Assembly: GCF_040718835.1 (NCBI RefSeq)
Contig: NZ_JBFEFG010000267.1
Span: 62,001 to 126,000, forward strand
Source of the DNA: Bremerella sp. JC817
GTDB taxonomy: Bacteria; Planctomycetota; Planctomycetia; Pirellulales; Pirellulaceae
Reading direction: 5' to 3'
Length of the DNA stretch: 64,000 nucleotides
Shown: in pieces, positions 17,970 through 27,040 of the stretch
Position numbering within the stretch: position 1 is the stretch's first letter
How the letters are laid out: each line of letters starts with the position of its first letter
The notes under the pieces: generated by a model
Told to the model about the DNA's origin: nothing
The model's database searches: none
The model's input: only the letters and a program-made list of their open reading frames with translations
Made by a program: the position numbers and the translations under genes

Positions 17970-18920
17970 CTAGGCTGAAGAATCCCCGGCCAGTTGGTTC
18001 AGATGAAGCTGAACCGACTCGGCCAGCCGGGTCGGATTGTAGCCCCCTTCTAAAAGACTGACGATTCTCCCACCGCACCAGGTGTTGGCCACCTCTTGGA
18101 CCTGCTGCGTCAGCGTGATGTAGTCTTCGCTTTCCAGGCCCAAGTCTCCGACCGGGTCGTCTTTGTGGGCATCGAACCCAGCGCTGATCAGAACCAACTC
18201 GGGGCGGACTCGTTCGGCAAACTTCTGCAGTTGATGCTCGAACCGGCTTAAGATCTCGGCCCGTTCGGTTCCATAAGTGACCGGCAGATTGTGGGTCAGC
18301 CCCAGTCCAGGCCCTTCGCCTGTCGCGTGACGATCGCCAGAGCCTGGGTAGAACGGATAGCGGTGCATCGAAAAGAACCCGACCGTCTCGTCTCGCCAGA
18401 AGATGTCTTGCGTGCCGTTTCCATGATGCACGTCCCAGTCGACGACCAGCACCCGGGATAAATCGAGCCTCTTCACCGCGTACGATGCCGCCACGGCGAC
18501 GTTGTTGAACAAGCAAAACCCCATGCTCGTGTCAGGGGTCGCATGGTGCCCCGGCGGCCGAAACAAGCAGAAGGCATTGTCCGCTTCTCCTCGGACAACC
18601 TTCTGGGTCGCATCGATCGCCGCGCCGACCGCCAGCAAGGCAACCTGGTACGATTCAGGCGAGACCAGCGTATCGACTTCGATTCGGCCTCCCCCCTGTT
18701 GGCAAAACTTCTCAACCACTTCGGCCACCGAGGCGTCGTGAGCCAGCAATAAGTCCGACTTCGTAGCCGGCTCGAATGGGGGGCAAACCCAAGATTCCCA
18801 GGTTTTTTCGGCCTGCAGTCGCTCGGTACAGGTCATCAAACGTACCGCAGACTCTGGGTGCGAGGTCGTTTTGTGCTGAAGAAAACGATCGTCATAGTAA
18901 AGCAGGTTCTTTTCACCCAT
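17970..18920 (-). CDS. Histone-deacetylase-like amidohydrolase
   Basis: A 316-aa zinc-dependent deacetylase of the arginase/HDAC fold. All signature segments are present: RPPGHHA with the catalytic His125-His126 pair, FCLFNNVAVAA, VDWDVHHGNGT with zinc ligands Asp163 and His165, SMHRYPFYPGSG, ISAGFDAHKDDP with zinc ligand Asp250, and LLEGGYN. Bacterial members deacetylate small molecules such as acetylpolyamines or, less often, proteins, and the length and motifs fit the single-domain class II type. No operon partner is visible. Substrate cannot be deduced. Confidence 0.93.
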   Translation of the reverse strand: MGEKNLLYYDDRFLQHKTTSHPESAVRLMTCTERLQAEKTWESWVCPPFEPATKSDLLLAHDASVAEVVEKFCQQGGGRIEVDTLVSPESYQVALLAVGAAIDATQKVVRGEADNAFCLFRPPGHHATPDTSMGFCLFNNVAVAASYAVKRLDLSRVLVVDWDVHHGNGTQDIFWRDETVGFFSMHRYPFYPGSGDRHATGEGPGLGLTHNLPVTYGTERAEILSRFEHQLQKFAERVRPELVLISAGFDAHKDDPVGDLGLESEDYITLTQQVQEVANTWCGGRIVSLLEGGYNPTRLAESVQLHLNQLAGDSSA

Positions 18921-19127
18921 ACCCAGCCCTCTTAGGGGGAATCCACCAATTCGTTGACACTCTCCGCTATAGGCAACTATTCTTAACCTTGGCGGAGTCA
19001 GAGGGTATGATTACATAACTCGTCGATCGGGGGAAAGATTTCCCTAAACTACCCTCGCCAGGCTCATCGAAGCCGAGCCTCATTCATTCCGAGGTTCGCA
19101 CGTATCTACCCATAGGAACATCGTGGC

Positions 19128-21107
19128 ATGAAACGACTTGCAATTTGGTCTCTGGTTTTCGCGCTGATGGCGATTGCCACACCATCTGCCTGGGCGCAGT
19201 ACAAGGAAATTGATGTCACCGCCACCGATATCGATCCGGACTCCCGCGACCCCCAAACCCGTATCCGGTTTGGCCAGGCACAAGCGGTCGTTCGCGAATA
19301 CCTCGGCGGGAAGACCATGGACGAATCGGGCCGCACGGCGATTCGGAAGTTCTTCCGCGACGCCTACCTGAAGAGCTGGACGCGCAAGCAGAACGCATCC
19401 CAGGCCGGTGCCAAACGCCAAGAGTTTCTCCGCACCTATTACTCGCCGAACTACGCCGATCAGACAGCCCGCGCGATGCTGAACGAGATCATGGTCGAGT
19501 TCATGCGCGAGTACATCAAGCCAGCCTATCACCCCGTGCTGCGTTACAACGCTGCTTTGCTGCTGGGTGACCTGCGCTCGAAAGAAATGGACACGCTGGC
19601 CGGAACGCCATCCGTTCCTTACGCCCCGGCCACGGCCATGCTGGTTAGTATCATTGAAGATCCAAACCAAAGCGACGCCGTCAAGATCGGTGCTTGGGTT
19701 GGTCTGATGGATCACGCCCAGCTTTACGGAGTCAATCTCGGTGCGATGCCGAATGCCGAGAAAGGCAAAGTGCTGAGCCTGGTCGTCAAAACGATCAACG
19801 AAAAAGAAGTCCCCAAGAATTCCAGCCCCGACGCACATCAGTGGATGCGGAAGCGTGCCATCGATGTCGCCAAGTCGATCGGCAGCTCCGGGGTGAATGG
19901 CAACCTGGCCCAGGCACTCGACACCGTGATTCTCGACGAGTCGCTGCCGATGAACATGCGCTGCGAAGCGATCGCCGCCAAGGGCCAAATGACCTTCGAT
20001 CCGCAGACCGCCGGCAAGATGGATGTCGTGAAGCAATCGGCTGAAATCGGCAAGGTTGGCCTCGAAGCAGTCGCCGCCGACGTCGAGTGGTACGACGACG
20101 CGATCAAAGAATATTACAAGGTTATGATGGGCCCAGGTGGCGGCGGCGAATATGGCGGCGGCATGGGCATGCCTGGCATGGGTGCTCCTGGTATGGGAGG
20201 GGGTGCTCCTGGCTTGGGTCGTGGCGCTGGGCCATCGTCACCATCCGCAGGTCGTCCCGTCGGTGGAGGTAGTCGTCGCAACAGTCGACGTGGTTCCCGC
20301 GACGAAGGCATGATGGAAGGTGAGTTCGGTGGTGGTGGTATGGAACAGCAGGAAATCCTGCGAGACCCGATTGCCCTCCGCATGGAAACCTTGTTCCGTC
20401 GTCAAGCCAAGACCCATCTCGACGAAGCCAAGCAAGGCCTGGTGGGTAACATCACGCAGCCAATCTCCGGCGATGGCTCGAACATCAATGAAGGTCTGAT
20501 TCGTTACGCCAAGGCAGCCGAAGATCGTCAGATGATCGTGGCCCTGGCCAACGCGATGATTGCCATGCTGGCCACCATCGACGACGACGAATTGATGGAA
20601 GCCGAGTTGCTGAAGAACTCGAAGACCCGTCTGGAAAATCTGACCACGGCCGCTCAGAAACTGGCCGCGAAAGCTGCCATCGAAATTACGCCGCCGGATA
20701 AGAATGACGAAGAAGACGAAGTCGTCGGCCCCGATGTCCCCGGTGGCGCCGCCCCAGGTCCTCGCCGTGGCGTGATGCCTACCGGTCCCGATATGCCAGG
20801 CGGAGCCGACCTTCCTGGTGCCGGTCCCGGTACGGGCCCCGCCGCTGGAGCTGGTGGTACTCCCGCGATGCCTGCCGGTGCGGACGTTCCTGGTGGAGCC
20901 GATGTCCCTGGCGGTGCGGACGTTCCAGGTGGGGCCGATGTGCCCGGTGGAGCGGCTACTCCTGGACCGGGTGGACCGGGTGCTGGTGGTCCTGCTCCTG
21001 GTGGCCCGGGTGCTGGTTCTGGCAATCCAGCGCCCCCTGCTGGTGGTCCGGCCGGTGGTACCGGCACGACCCCGATGCCTCCGACGGGCAGCGACCTGCC
21101 TGGCTAG
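19128..21107 (+). CDS. Secreted protein with Gly/Pro-rich repetitive C-terminus (659 aa)
   Basis: A signal peptide (MKRLAIWSLVFALMAIATP, cut after SAWA) precedes a helical N-terminal half (about 24-330) with alpha-helical HEAT-like character. Then comes a Gly-Met-rich linker (about 335-365), a basic Ser/Arg segment, a second helical block (about 405-525) and a long Gly/Pro/Ala tail. That tail contains four ADVPGG hexapeptides encoded at 20880-20951 plus related PDVPGG and PDMPGG units. No catalytic motif is seen. It is followed 68 bp later by a HEAT-repeat lipoprotein on the same strand. An extracellular structural or adaptor role is plausible but unproven. Confidence 0.75.
   Translation: MKRLAIWSLVFALMAIATPSAWAQYKEIDVTATDIDPDSRDPQTRIRFGQAQAVVREYLGGKTMDESGRTAIRKFFRDAYLKSWTRKQNASQAGAKRQEFLRTYYSPNYADQTARAMLNEIMVEFMREYIKPAYHPVLRYNAALLLGDLRSKEMDTLAGTPSVPYAPATAMLVSIIEDPNQSDAVKIGAWVGLMDHAQLYGVNLGAMPNAEKGKVLSLVVKTINEKEVPKNSSPDAHQWMRKRAIDVAKSIGSSGVNGNLAQALDTVILDESLPMNMRCEAIAAKGQMTFDPQTAGKMDVVKQSAEIGKVGLEAVAADVEWYDDAIKEYYKVMMGPGGGGEYGGGMGMPGMGAPGMGGGAPGLGRGAGPSSPSAGRPVGGGSRRNSRRGSRDEGMMEGEFGGGGMEQQEILRDPIALRMETLFRRQAKTHLDEAKQGLVGNITQPISGDGSNINEGLIRYAKAAEDRQMIVALANAMIAMLATIDDDELMEAELLKNSKTRLENLTTAAQKLAAKAAIEITPPDKNDEEDEVVGPDVPGGAAPGPRRGVMPTGPDMPGGADLPGAGPGTGPAAGAGGTPAMPAGADVPGGADVPGGADVPGGADVPGGAATPGPGGPGAGGPAPGGPGAGSGNPAPPAGGPAGGTGTTPMPPTGSDLPG
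20880..20951 (+). repeat. Tandem 36-nt repeat (two copies) encoding ADVPGG four times
   Basis: Four 18-nt units encode ADVPGG. Units 1 and 3 resemble each other, as do 2 and 4, so the real duplication unit is 36 nt. The two 36-nt copies differ at six positions, all silent third-codon changes. Confidence 0.85.
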
Positions 21108-21175
21108 TTCTTTCGGCCTAGGCATTCGCCTGACTGATCTTGTCCCGACAGCCGCCGCCCGTTAAAAGCGGCGGC

Positions 21176-23458
21176 ATGATCCAGAATTATGTTCGGGCCA
21201 ACTCGATTCCTGCTTCGCTGCTAGCACTCGCCGCAGCGGTCACTCTTCTTTGTGGAAGTGGTTGCCGTAGCGTCGTCAGCGATGATCGTGCGCTCGAAAC
21301 CTTGGCCAGCGAACCGTCCCCAGAGCAACCGAAGTCGCTTCCCGCCAAGCTCACATCTACGCCAATGGACCAAGCGGCGAAGCCTGACGTTGCCGTGACC
21401 GAGGCTGAAGCGATCCTCGCGGCGAATGTCATTCAATCGAAGAAGAACGACTTTCGCCCTCGCAAGATTTCGTCTCGGGGCTGGTATCACGAAGCCGGAA
21501 CGCCTCTCTACCGAGCGATTCCCACCGGCACGCACCTGTGGCGACATCAGTCCCTCGAGCGGCTGCTGGATCAGCCAGAATCACCTCGCGAAACACTCCT
21601 CGCTGGCACACGATCGACCGATCCGGAAGTTCAATCGACGGCCATGATCGGACTGGCTCGCCTGGGTGAGTCGGTCGACCCGGCAGCACTCGGCAAGTTG
21701 GTCGAAGATGAAACGACCACTTCCGCCACGAAAGCTGCCTTGCTGGAAGCTATCGTCCTGCAACCAACACAAATAGCTCGACCGGTCGTGTCAGGCTTGT
21801 TCGAGCGACGCGAGGCGTTGCTCTCTTCGGTTCAGATCGAAGGCGAAGATGCGGTCACGCTCCTCGAGCAACAGCTCTGGATCGCATTGGCCGCCGTATC
21901 ACAGAAGATCGAAGACGATCCGCGGTTCATCGTTGCTTTCGCTCAGCATAAGCCAGAGATTCAGGAAACGATTCTCGATCTGCTCCTGGTCGCTCACTGT
22001 CGAAAGGTCCCTGAACCGATTGCCCAGCGATTCGGCACCATGTCGACCCAGGCAATTCGTCGTGTCGGACTGTGGCCAGCCTATTTGCGATCGGTCGCCC
22101 CCATCGATCGGCTGCTCGAACAAACGCGCTCGGCCGACTTCCCCACGCGTGAAGCCGCGACGATCGGCCTCGGTCGCGAAGGCTCGAAGGAAGCTCGGGA
22201 AGCCCTCGAAGCAATCACCGAAAATGATTCGACGCTCGTGCAAGTCGCTGCTGTGATTGCCTGGGCTCAACTGGACGATCACCTGCATTGGACTCGCCTG
22301 GCGGAAGCTCCTTCGTGGCGAGTTCGCCTGGCGGTGGCGGAATTCATTCCGATCGAACCTCGCCATCAGTTCGCTATCGAAAAGCTTAGCGAAGACAACA
22401 GCCGCCAGGTTCGCGAAGCGATCGAAGCCCGGGCAGGCATGTTGGTTTCGCGAAAGTCAGACGACGCCGATGCCGAGCCGAAGCCCATCGAACGCGTCGA
22501 ACTGACTCCCGAAGAAGCGATCACCATCCTCGACTTGATCGACCAGTCCCAACATGCCGCAGATGAGTCGCAGCGCGTGAAGGCCCGGCAAACGTTGCTC
22601 TTGGAACCAGCCAAAGTGCTGACCGCCGTCGATCAAGCAGCCGAACAACTGGCCAACTACGAGAACGACTACCTATTCCAGGTCTTGTTGCCCCAGTGCG
22701 ATCCGTTGTATCGGCGATTGGAAGAAGCGATCTCTGACCGCCCTCAACTGGCTCTCGGTGCCGCGCGACAATTGGCACAGCACGCCACGCAGCATCCGTT
22801 GCCGGAACTGGTCGTTTGGCGGATTTACCGGAACATCGACCGCTTCACACCGATGACATGGCCGGTGCTACTGGAAATCGTTCACGAGGATCAGCGTCCC
22901 CCTGCCGAAGCAATCGTTCGTCGAGCCTTGGGAACCGATCTCACTCAAGTACGCATCGCGGCCTACGAGCACGTGTCGAGGTATCCTTTGCCGGATGTCG
23001 CTTCGCAGCTGTGCGACGGCCTGGAACATGAGATGCCTGCGGTTCGTATCGCGGCGATTGAAGCCTTGCAGCAGCTGCAGCGCGATGGCGATCGTCATCG
23101 ATTCGCCGAAATGCTGCTCGATAGCGACATTGATGTTCAACTGGCTGCGTGCCGGGCCTTGGATCATTTTCAAGATCCACGCGGATCAAGCCATTTAAAC
23201 CGCATGACCTATTCGTCGTCGAAGACAGTTCGCTTGCTGGCCGTTCAATCGATCGCGGCCCGAAACAACGATTCGGATATTCCGACCTTGATTCGAGCTC
23301 TGGACGACGAAACGGCAATCCGCAGTGCGGCTCTCGACGGACTGTCCAGTCTTGTCCCGAAAGGACAGCACCCAGGACAGATTTCTCCGGCCGATTCGCT
23401 GGATGCCCGGTGTGCTGCGTGGAAAAACTGGTTCGACCGTCAGGCCTCGTTCCAGTAA
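21176..23458 (+). CDS. HEAT-repeat lipoprotein (760 aa)
   Basis: The start at 21176 gives a signal sequence ending LLCGSGC, a lipobox with Cys30. The remainder is a long alpha-solenoid: repeated helical pairs with patterns such as DPEVQSTAMIGLARLGE, FPTREAATIGLGREGSKEA, MPAVRIAAIEALQQLQ and DIDVQLAACRALDHFQDP spread from about residue 130 to 750. HEAT repeats bind proteins; no enzyme domain is visible. It probably sits in the envelope as a scaffold. It follows the Gly/Pro-rich secreted protein by 68 bp and is likely co-transcribed. Confidence 0.85.
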   Translation: MIQNYVRANSIPASLLALAAAVTLLCGSGCRSVVSDDRALETLASEPSPEQPKSLPAKLTSTPMDQAAKPDVAVTEAEAILAANVIQSKKNDFRPRKISSRGWYHEAGTPLYRAIPTGTHLWRHQSLERLLDQPESPRETLLAGTRSTDPEVQSTAMIGLARLGESVDPAALGKLVEDETTTSATKAALLEAIVLQPTQIARPVVSGLFERREALLSSVQIEGEDAVTLLEQQLWIALAAVSQKIEDDPRFIVAFAQHKPEIQETILDLLLVAHCRKVPEPIAQRFGTMSTQAIRRVGLWPAYLRSVAPIDRLLEQTRSADFPTREAATIGLGREGSKEAREALEAITENDSTLVQVAAVIAWAQLDDHLHWTRLAEAPSWRVRLAVAEFIPIEPRHQFAIEKLSEDNSRQVREAIEARAGMLVSRKSDDADAEPKPIERVELTPEEAITILDLIDQSQHAADESQRVKARQTLLLEPAKVLTAVDQAAEQLANYENDYLFQVLLPQCDPLYRRLEEAISDRPQLALGAARQLAQHATQHPLPELVVWRIYRNIDRFTPMTWPVLLEIVHEDQRPPAEAIVRRALGTDLTQVRIAAYEHVSRYPLPDVASQLCDGLEHEMPAVRIAAIEALQQLQRDGDRHRFAEMLLDSDIDVQLAACRALDHFQDPRGSSHLNRMTYSSSKTVRLLAVQSIAARNNDSDIPTLIRALDDETAIRSAALDGLSSLVPKGQHPGQISPADSLDARCAAWKNWFDRQASFQ

Positions 23459-23623
23459 GCCAATTTCTCCGGCGCCAGGGCTTGGCTCCGCCCAACCCTT
23501 CCCGCCTCGGCGCGTTATAATTCCTTCGTCCGGGAGCACCCCGCATGTTACGCTCCCCTAATGGTGTTACGTGGTCCAGATGGCATACCCTTGCCGAAGG
23601 CCCGGGACGAAACGGACGGAGAC

Positions 23624-25780
23624 ATGGCCCCGAATTCCAGCATCAAGCTCAGCTACCCCGAGAAGGACATCGCTCGCCTTACGTTCGACCTGCCTGACAA
23701 AGGGGCGAACATCCTCAGCCATCCAGTGATGGAAGAGTTGGCAGGCCATCTCGATGAACTCGCCAAACGTGACGATATCGTTGGCGTGATTCTCGATTCC
23801 GCGAAGCCCAGCATCTTCATTGCTGGTGCCGACATTCGCGAGTTCGCCGCCTCGATGGAAGTCGATACCAAGCGAACCTACGAGATGTGCCGCTGGGGGC
23901 AAACCCTCTTCGGGCGATTGCATACAAACAAATGGATCACCGTCGCTGCCATCAATGGTACCTGCGTTGGTGGTGGTACCGAACTGGCCCTTGGCTGCGA
24001 TCGCCGCGTGGTCACGACGCACGACAAGACCGAGATCGGTTTACCGGAAGTGAAGCTCGGTATCTATCCCGGCTGGGGTGGCACCGTGCGACTTTCGCGT
24101 TTGGTCGGCCTGGGCAACGCGGTGAAGATGATCACCTCGGGCGAAAGTGTCTCGCCGCAGAAGGCTCTTGAACTTGGCTTCGCCGACGATATGGTTCCGC
24201 CAGAACACTTGTTGGCGGCCGCCATCGGCATCATTCGCGAAGAAGAAAAGACCGGTCAGTACAAGCAAGACCGAGCTAAGCGTGTTCAGCCGATCTCGAT
24301 CAACGAGACCGAATTCGGTTTCATGGGTGCGACCGCATCGGCCTACATTCAGCAGCAAACCAAGGGACAGTATCCTGCCCCCTTGGCCGCTCTGGAAACG
24401 TTGCTCGGCGGAGCGATGCTCGATGCCGAGGCTGCCCTAGAGCTTGAAGCCCAGGGGATGGCCAGCCTGTTTGGCACCCCGGTCAATGCGGCACTGATCA
24501 ACGTCTTCCTGCTGACCGATCGCAATAAGAAAGATAGCGGCGTTGCTGGCGACGGACCGCAGCCTCGCAAGCTGCAATCGGCCAGCGTGATCGGTGCTGG
24601 GATCATGGGAAGCGGCATCGCGGCCGCCAACTTGAAGCGTGGCCTGGCGGTCAAACTGAACGACGCCAATGCCGAAGCACTACAGCGTGGTGCCAGTGCG
24701 ATTTTGGACGAAGTGTCGTTCGACAAAGCGACCCGCAGTAAGAGTGTCGAGCGAGCCATCGAGTACGCCGGTCGACTTCGTAGCACGACCAACAGTTCCG
24801 AACTCCTCGACAGCGATATCATCATTGAAGCGGTCGTCGAGAACCTCGAACTGAAACGCAAGATCTTCGCCGGTCTCGAAGAAAACCTCCCTGAGACCAC
24901 GATCCTGGCAAGCAACACGTCGACCTTGCCGATCACCAAGCTCGCCGGAAATCTGAAGCATCCGGAACGGTTCGTCGGGATCCACTTCTTCAACCCAGTT
25001 CGCAAAATGAAGTTGGTGGAAGTGATCCGAGGCGAGAAGACCTCGGACGAAACGGCCGCGACCGCCGTGGCTTATGCCAAAGGTCTCGGCAAGTTTCCGA
25101 TCGTCGTCAACGATGGCCCTGGTTTCCTGGTGAATCGACTGCTGTTCCCTTACATGAACGAAGCGACGCAGCTTCTTCAGGACGGGGTCGATATGAAACG
25201 GATTGACAAAGTCGCGGTCAAGTTCGGCATGCCGATGGGTCCAATCGCCTTGTACGACATGGTCGGCATCGACACCTCGTTCTATGCCGGACGAACCATG
25301 TACGACGCTTTCCCGGATCGCACGCTCGTTTCCCCGATCTTGCCCGCGTTGATCAAGAACGAACGCCTCGGCACGAAGAAGGGGTACGGTTTCTATAACC
25401 ACGAAAAGAAGAAGGGGCGTCCCGAGCCAGATCCAATGGCATTGGAACTGATTGCCCGTTATGTCGATCCACCGCAGCGAGAAATCACCGATGCCGAGAT
25501 CGAACATCGTTTGATTTTGCCAATGCTGTTGGAAGCGACACGGGCCCTCGACGAAGGCGTCGTTCGCGATCCGCGCGACGTCGATCTAGGTTTGATCTTT
25601 GGGATCGGGTTCCCACCGTTTAAAGGTGGGCTGCTCTTCTGGGCCGATACGGTCGGGGCGAAGACCCTGGTCGAATGGCTCAAGCCGTTGGAAGAAATCG
25701 GCAAGCGTTTTGTCCCCACCGAAATGCTGCTCGATATGGCGAAGAACGACAGCAAGTTTTACGACCGAGCGTCGAACTAG
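23624..25780 (+). CDS. fadB: FadB-like multifunctional enoyl-CoA hydratase / 3-hydroxyacyl-CoA dehydrogenase
   Basis: A 718-aa fusion enzyme of fatty-acid beta-oxidation. The N-terminal crotonase domain (about 1-190) has IAGADIREFA and NGTCVGGGTELALGCDRR, which form the oxyanion hole and active site. From about residue 320 the NAD-binding domain shows VIGAGIMGSGIA. ASNTSTLPI, HFFNPVRKMKLVEV and NDGPGFLVNRLL mark the dehydrogenase domains, with a duplicated C-terminal helical domain. It hydrates trans-2-enoyl-CoA and oxidises the L-3-hydroxyacyl-CoA. The ATG at 23624 gives the usual length; an upstream GTG/ATG frame adds 21 unlikely residues. It is the first gene of a four-gene beta-oxidation run. 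Confidence 0.93.
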   Translation: MAPNSSIKLSYPEKDIARLTFDLPDKGANILSHPVMEELAGHLDELAKRDDIVGVILDSAKPSIFIAGADIREFAASMEVDTKRTYEMCRWGQTLFGRLHTNKWITVAAINGTCVGGGTELALGCDRRVVTTHDKTEIGLPEVKLGIYPGWGGTVRLSRLVGLGNAVKMITSGESVSPQKALELGFADDMVPPEHLLAAAIGIIREEEKTGQYKQDRAKRVQPISINETEFGFMGATASAYIQQQTKGQYPAPLAALETLLGGAMLDAEAALELEAQGMASLFGTPVNAALINVFLLTDRNKKDSGVAGDGPQPRKLQSASVIGAGIMGSGIAAANLKRGLAVKLNDANAEALQRGASAILDEVSFDKATRSKSVERAIEYAGRLRSTTNSSELLDSDIIIEAVVENLELKRKIFAGLEENLPETTILASNTSTLPITKLAGNLKHPERFVGIHFFNPVRKMKLVEVIRGEKTSDETAATAVAYAKGLGKFPIVVNDGPGFLVNRLLFPYMNEATQLLQDGVDMKRIDKVAVKFGMPMGPIALYDMVGIDTSFYAGRTMYDAFPDRTLVSPILPALIKNERLGTKKGYGFYNHEKKKGRPEPDPMALELIARYVDPPQREITDAEIEHRLILPMLLEATRALDEGVVRDPRDVDLGLIFGIGFPPFKGGLLFWADTVGAKTLVEWLKPLEEIGKRFVPTEMLLDMAKNDSKFYDRASN

Positions 25781-25861
25781 TTCACGGATGCATCCCCTCG
25801 TGCGTTGCCGGAAGACGCAAGTGTTCTGGCAGTGGCCGAAGTCATAATAGAAAGCAACATC

Positions 25862-27022
25862 ATGAATCAGGCCGTAATCATTGACTGTGTGCGAACACCG
25901 ATTGGCCGTGCTCATCCCGAGCGAGGTTATTATCGCGACGTGCGAAGCGACGACCTGGCGGTTCATTGTGTCGAAGCCCTGCTGAAGCGAACCGGCATCG
26001 ACCCCAACGAGGTCGAAGACGTTCTCTTTGGCAATACGCAGCAAACGCTTGAACAAGGTTTGAACGTCGCTCGCATCATTGCTCTAACGGCCGGGCTTCC
26101 CGTGACTGCCGCCGGTGCGACCATCAATCGGCTTTGCGGCAGCAGCCTGCAAGCCTTGAATCAGGCCGCCCACAGCATTTTGGCGGGCGCTGAAGATGTT
26201 CAGATCGTCGGCGGTCTCGAACATATGACCCATGTGCCGATGGATCATGCGTTGGACATCAACCCGAAGCTGTACCATCACACTTCGGAAGCGGCCCTGC
26301 ACATGGGGATCACCGCGGAGTTCCTGGCACAAACGCAAGGCATTTCGCGAAAAGCTCAGGACGAGTTCGCCCTCGGCAGCCATCAAAAAGCAGCGGCCGC
26401 AATCGAAAGTGGCAAGTTCCAGAACGAAGTCGTGCCGACCCATGGCCGCACGGAAGAAGGTGCCCGGCAACTGTGGACCGTCGATCAATGCGTACGACCC
26501 GATACCAGCCTGGAAGCCTTGTCCGCGCTGCGTCCCGTTTTTATGCCCGATGGTGGCACGGTGACCGCCGGGAATGCTTCGCCGATCAACGACGGGGCCT
26601 CGGCTATGTTGATGATGTCGGATGCCTCGGCCAAGCGACTGGGGCTGAAGCCAATGGCCCGCGTCGTGGCGACCGCCGTGGCTGGCGTCGAACCTTCCGT
26701 CATGGGCACCGGTCCGATTCCGGCAACCCAAAAAGCACTGAAGCGTGCCGGTCTAACGCTCGACCAAATCGACCTTGTCGAACTGAACGAAGCGTTTGCC
26801 TCGCAGTCGTTGGCATGCATTCGTGGGCTCGGTTTGGATGAATCGAAGGTGAACGTGCATGGCGGTGCGATCGCGATCGGTCATCCTCTGGGTTGTTCCG
26901 GAGCACGTATCAGCACCACGCTGCTGCATGCCATGCAAGATCGCGGAGCGAAGTACGGCCTGGCGACCATGTGCATCGGTGTCGGTCAGGGCATAGCCAC
27001 CATCTTCGAGCGTCTCGACTAA
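25862..27022 (+). CDS. fadA: Acetyl-CoA C-acyltransferase (3-ketoacyl-CoA thiolase)
   Basis: A 386-aa thiolase that cleaves 3-ketoacyl-CoA with CoA. INRLCGSSLQAL carries the nucleophilic Cys92. NGGAIAIGHPLGCSGAR-type sequence near the C-terminus (here HGGAIAIGHPLGCSGAR) supplies the His and second Cys, and VELNEAFASQSLA is the other family block. The order fadB then fadA, 81 bp apart on one strand, matches the usual alpha/beta trifunctional complex arrangement. I start at ATG 25862, where the family N-terminus (QAVIIDCVRTPIGRA) begins. Confidence 0.94.
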   Translation: MNQAVIIDCVRTPIGRAHPERGYYRDVRSDDLAVHCVEALLKRTGIDPNEVEDVLFGNTQQTLEQGLNVARIIALTAGLPVTAAGATINRLCGSSLQALNQAAHSILAGAEDVQIVGGLEHMTHVPMDHALDINPKLYHHTSEAALHMGITAEFLAQTQGISRKAQDEFALGSHQKAAAAIESGKFQNEVVPTHGRTEEGARQLWTVDQCVRPDTSLEALSALRPVFMPDGGTVTAGNASPINDGASAMLMMSDASAKRLGLKPMARVVATAVAGVEPSVMGTGPIPATQKALKRAGLTLDQIDLVELNEAFASQSLACIRGLGLDESKVNVHGGAIAIGHPLGCSGARISTTLLHAMQDRGAKYGLATMCIGVGQGIATIFERLD

Positions 27023-27040
27023 CCAGCCCGGAGATCTCGG

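Noticed and set aside
20113..20260. Gly-rich stretch considered as a CRISPR or microsatellite
   Set aside because: It is an in-frame Gly/Met-rich linker with variable spacing, without equal-length repeats and spacers.
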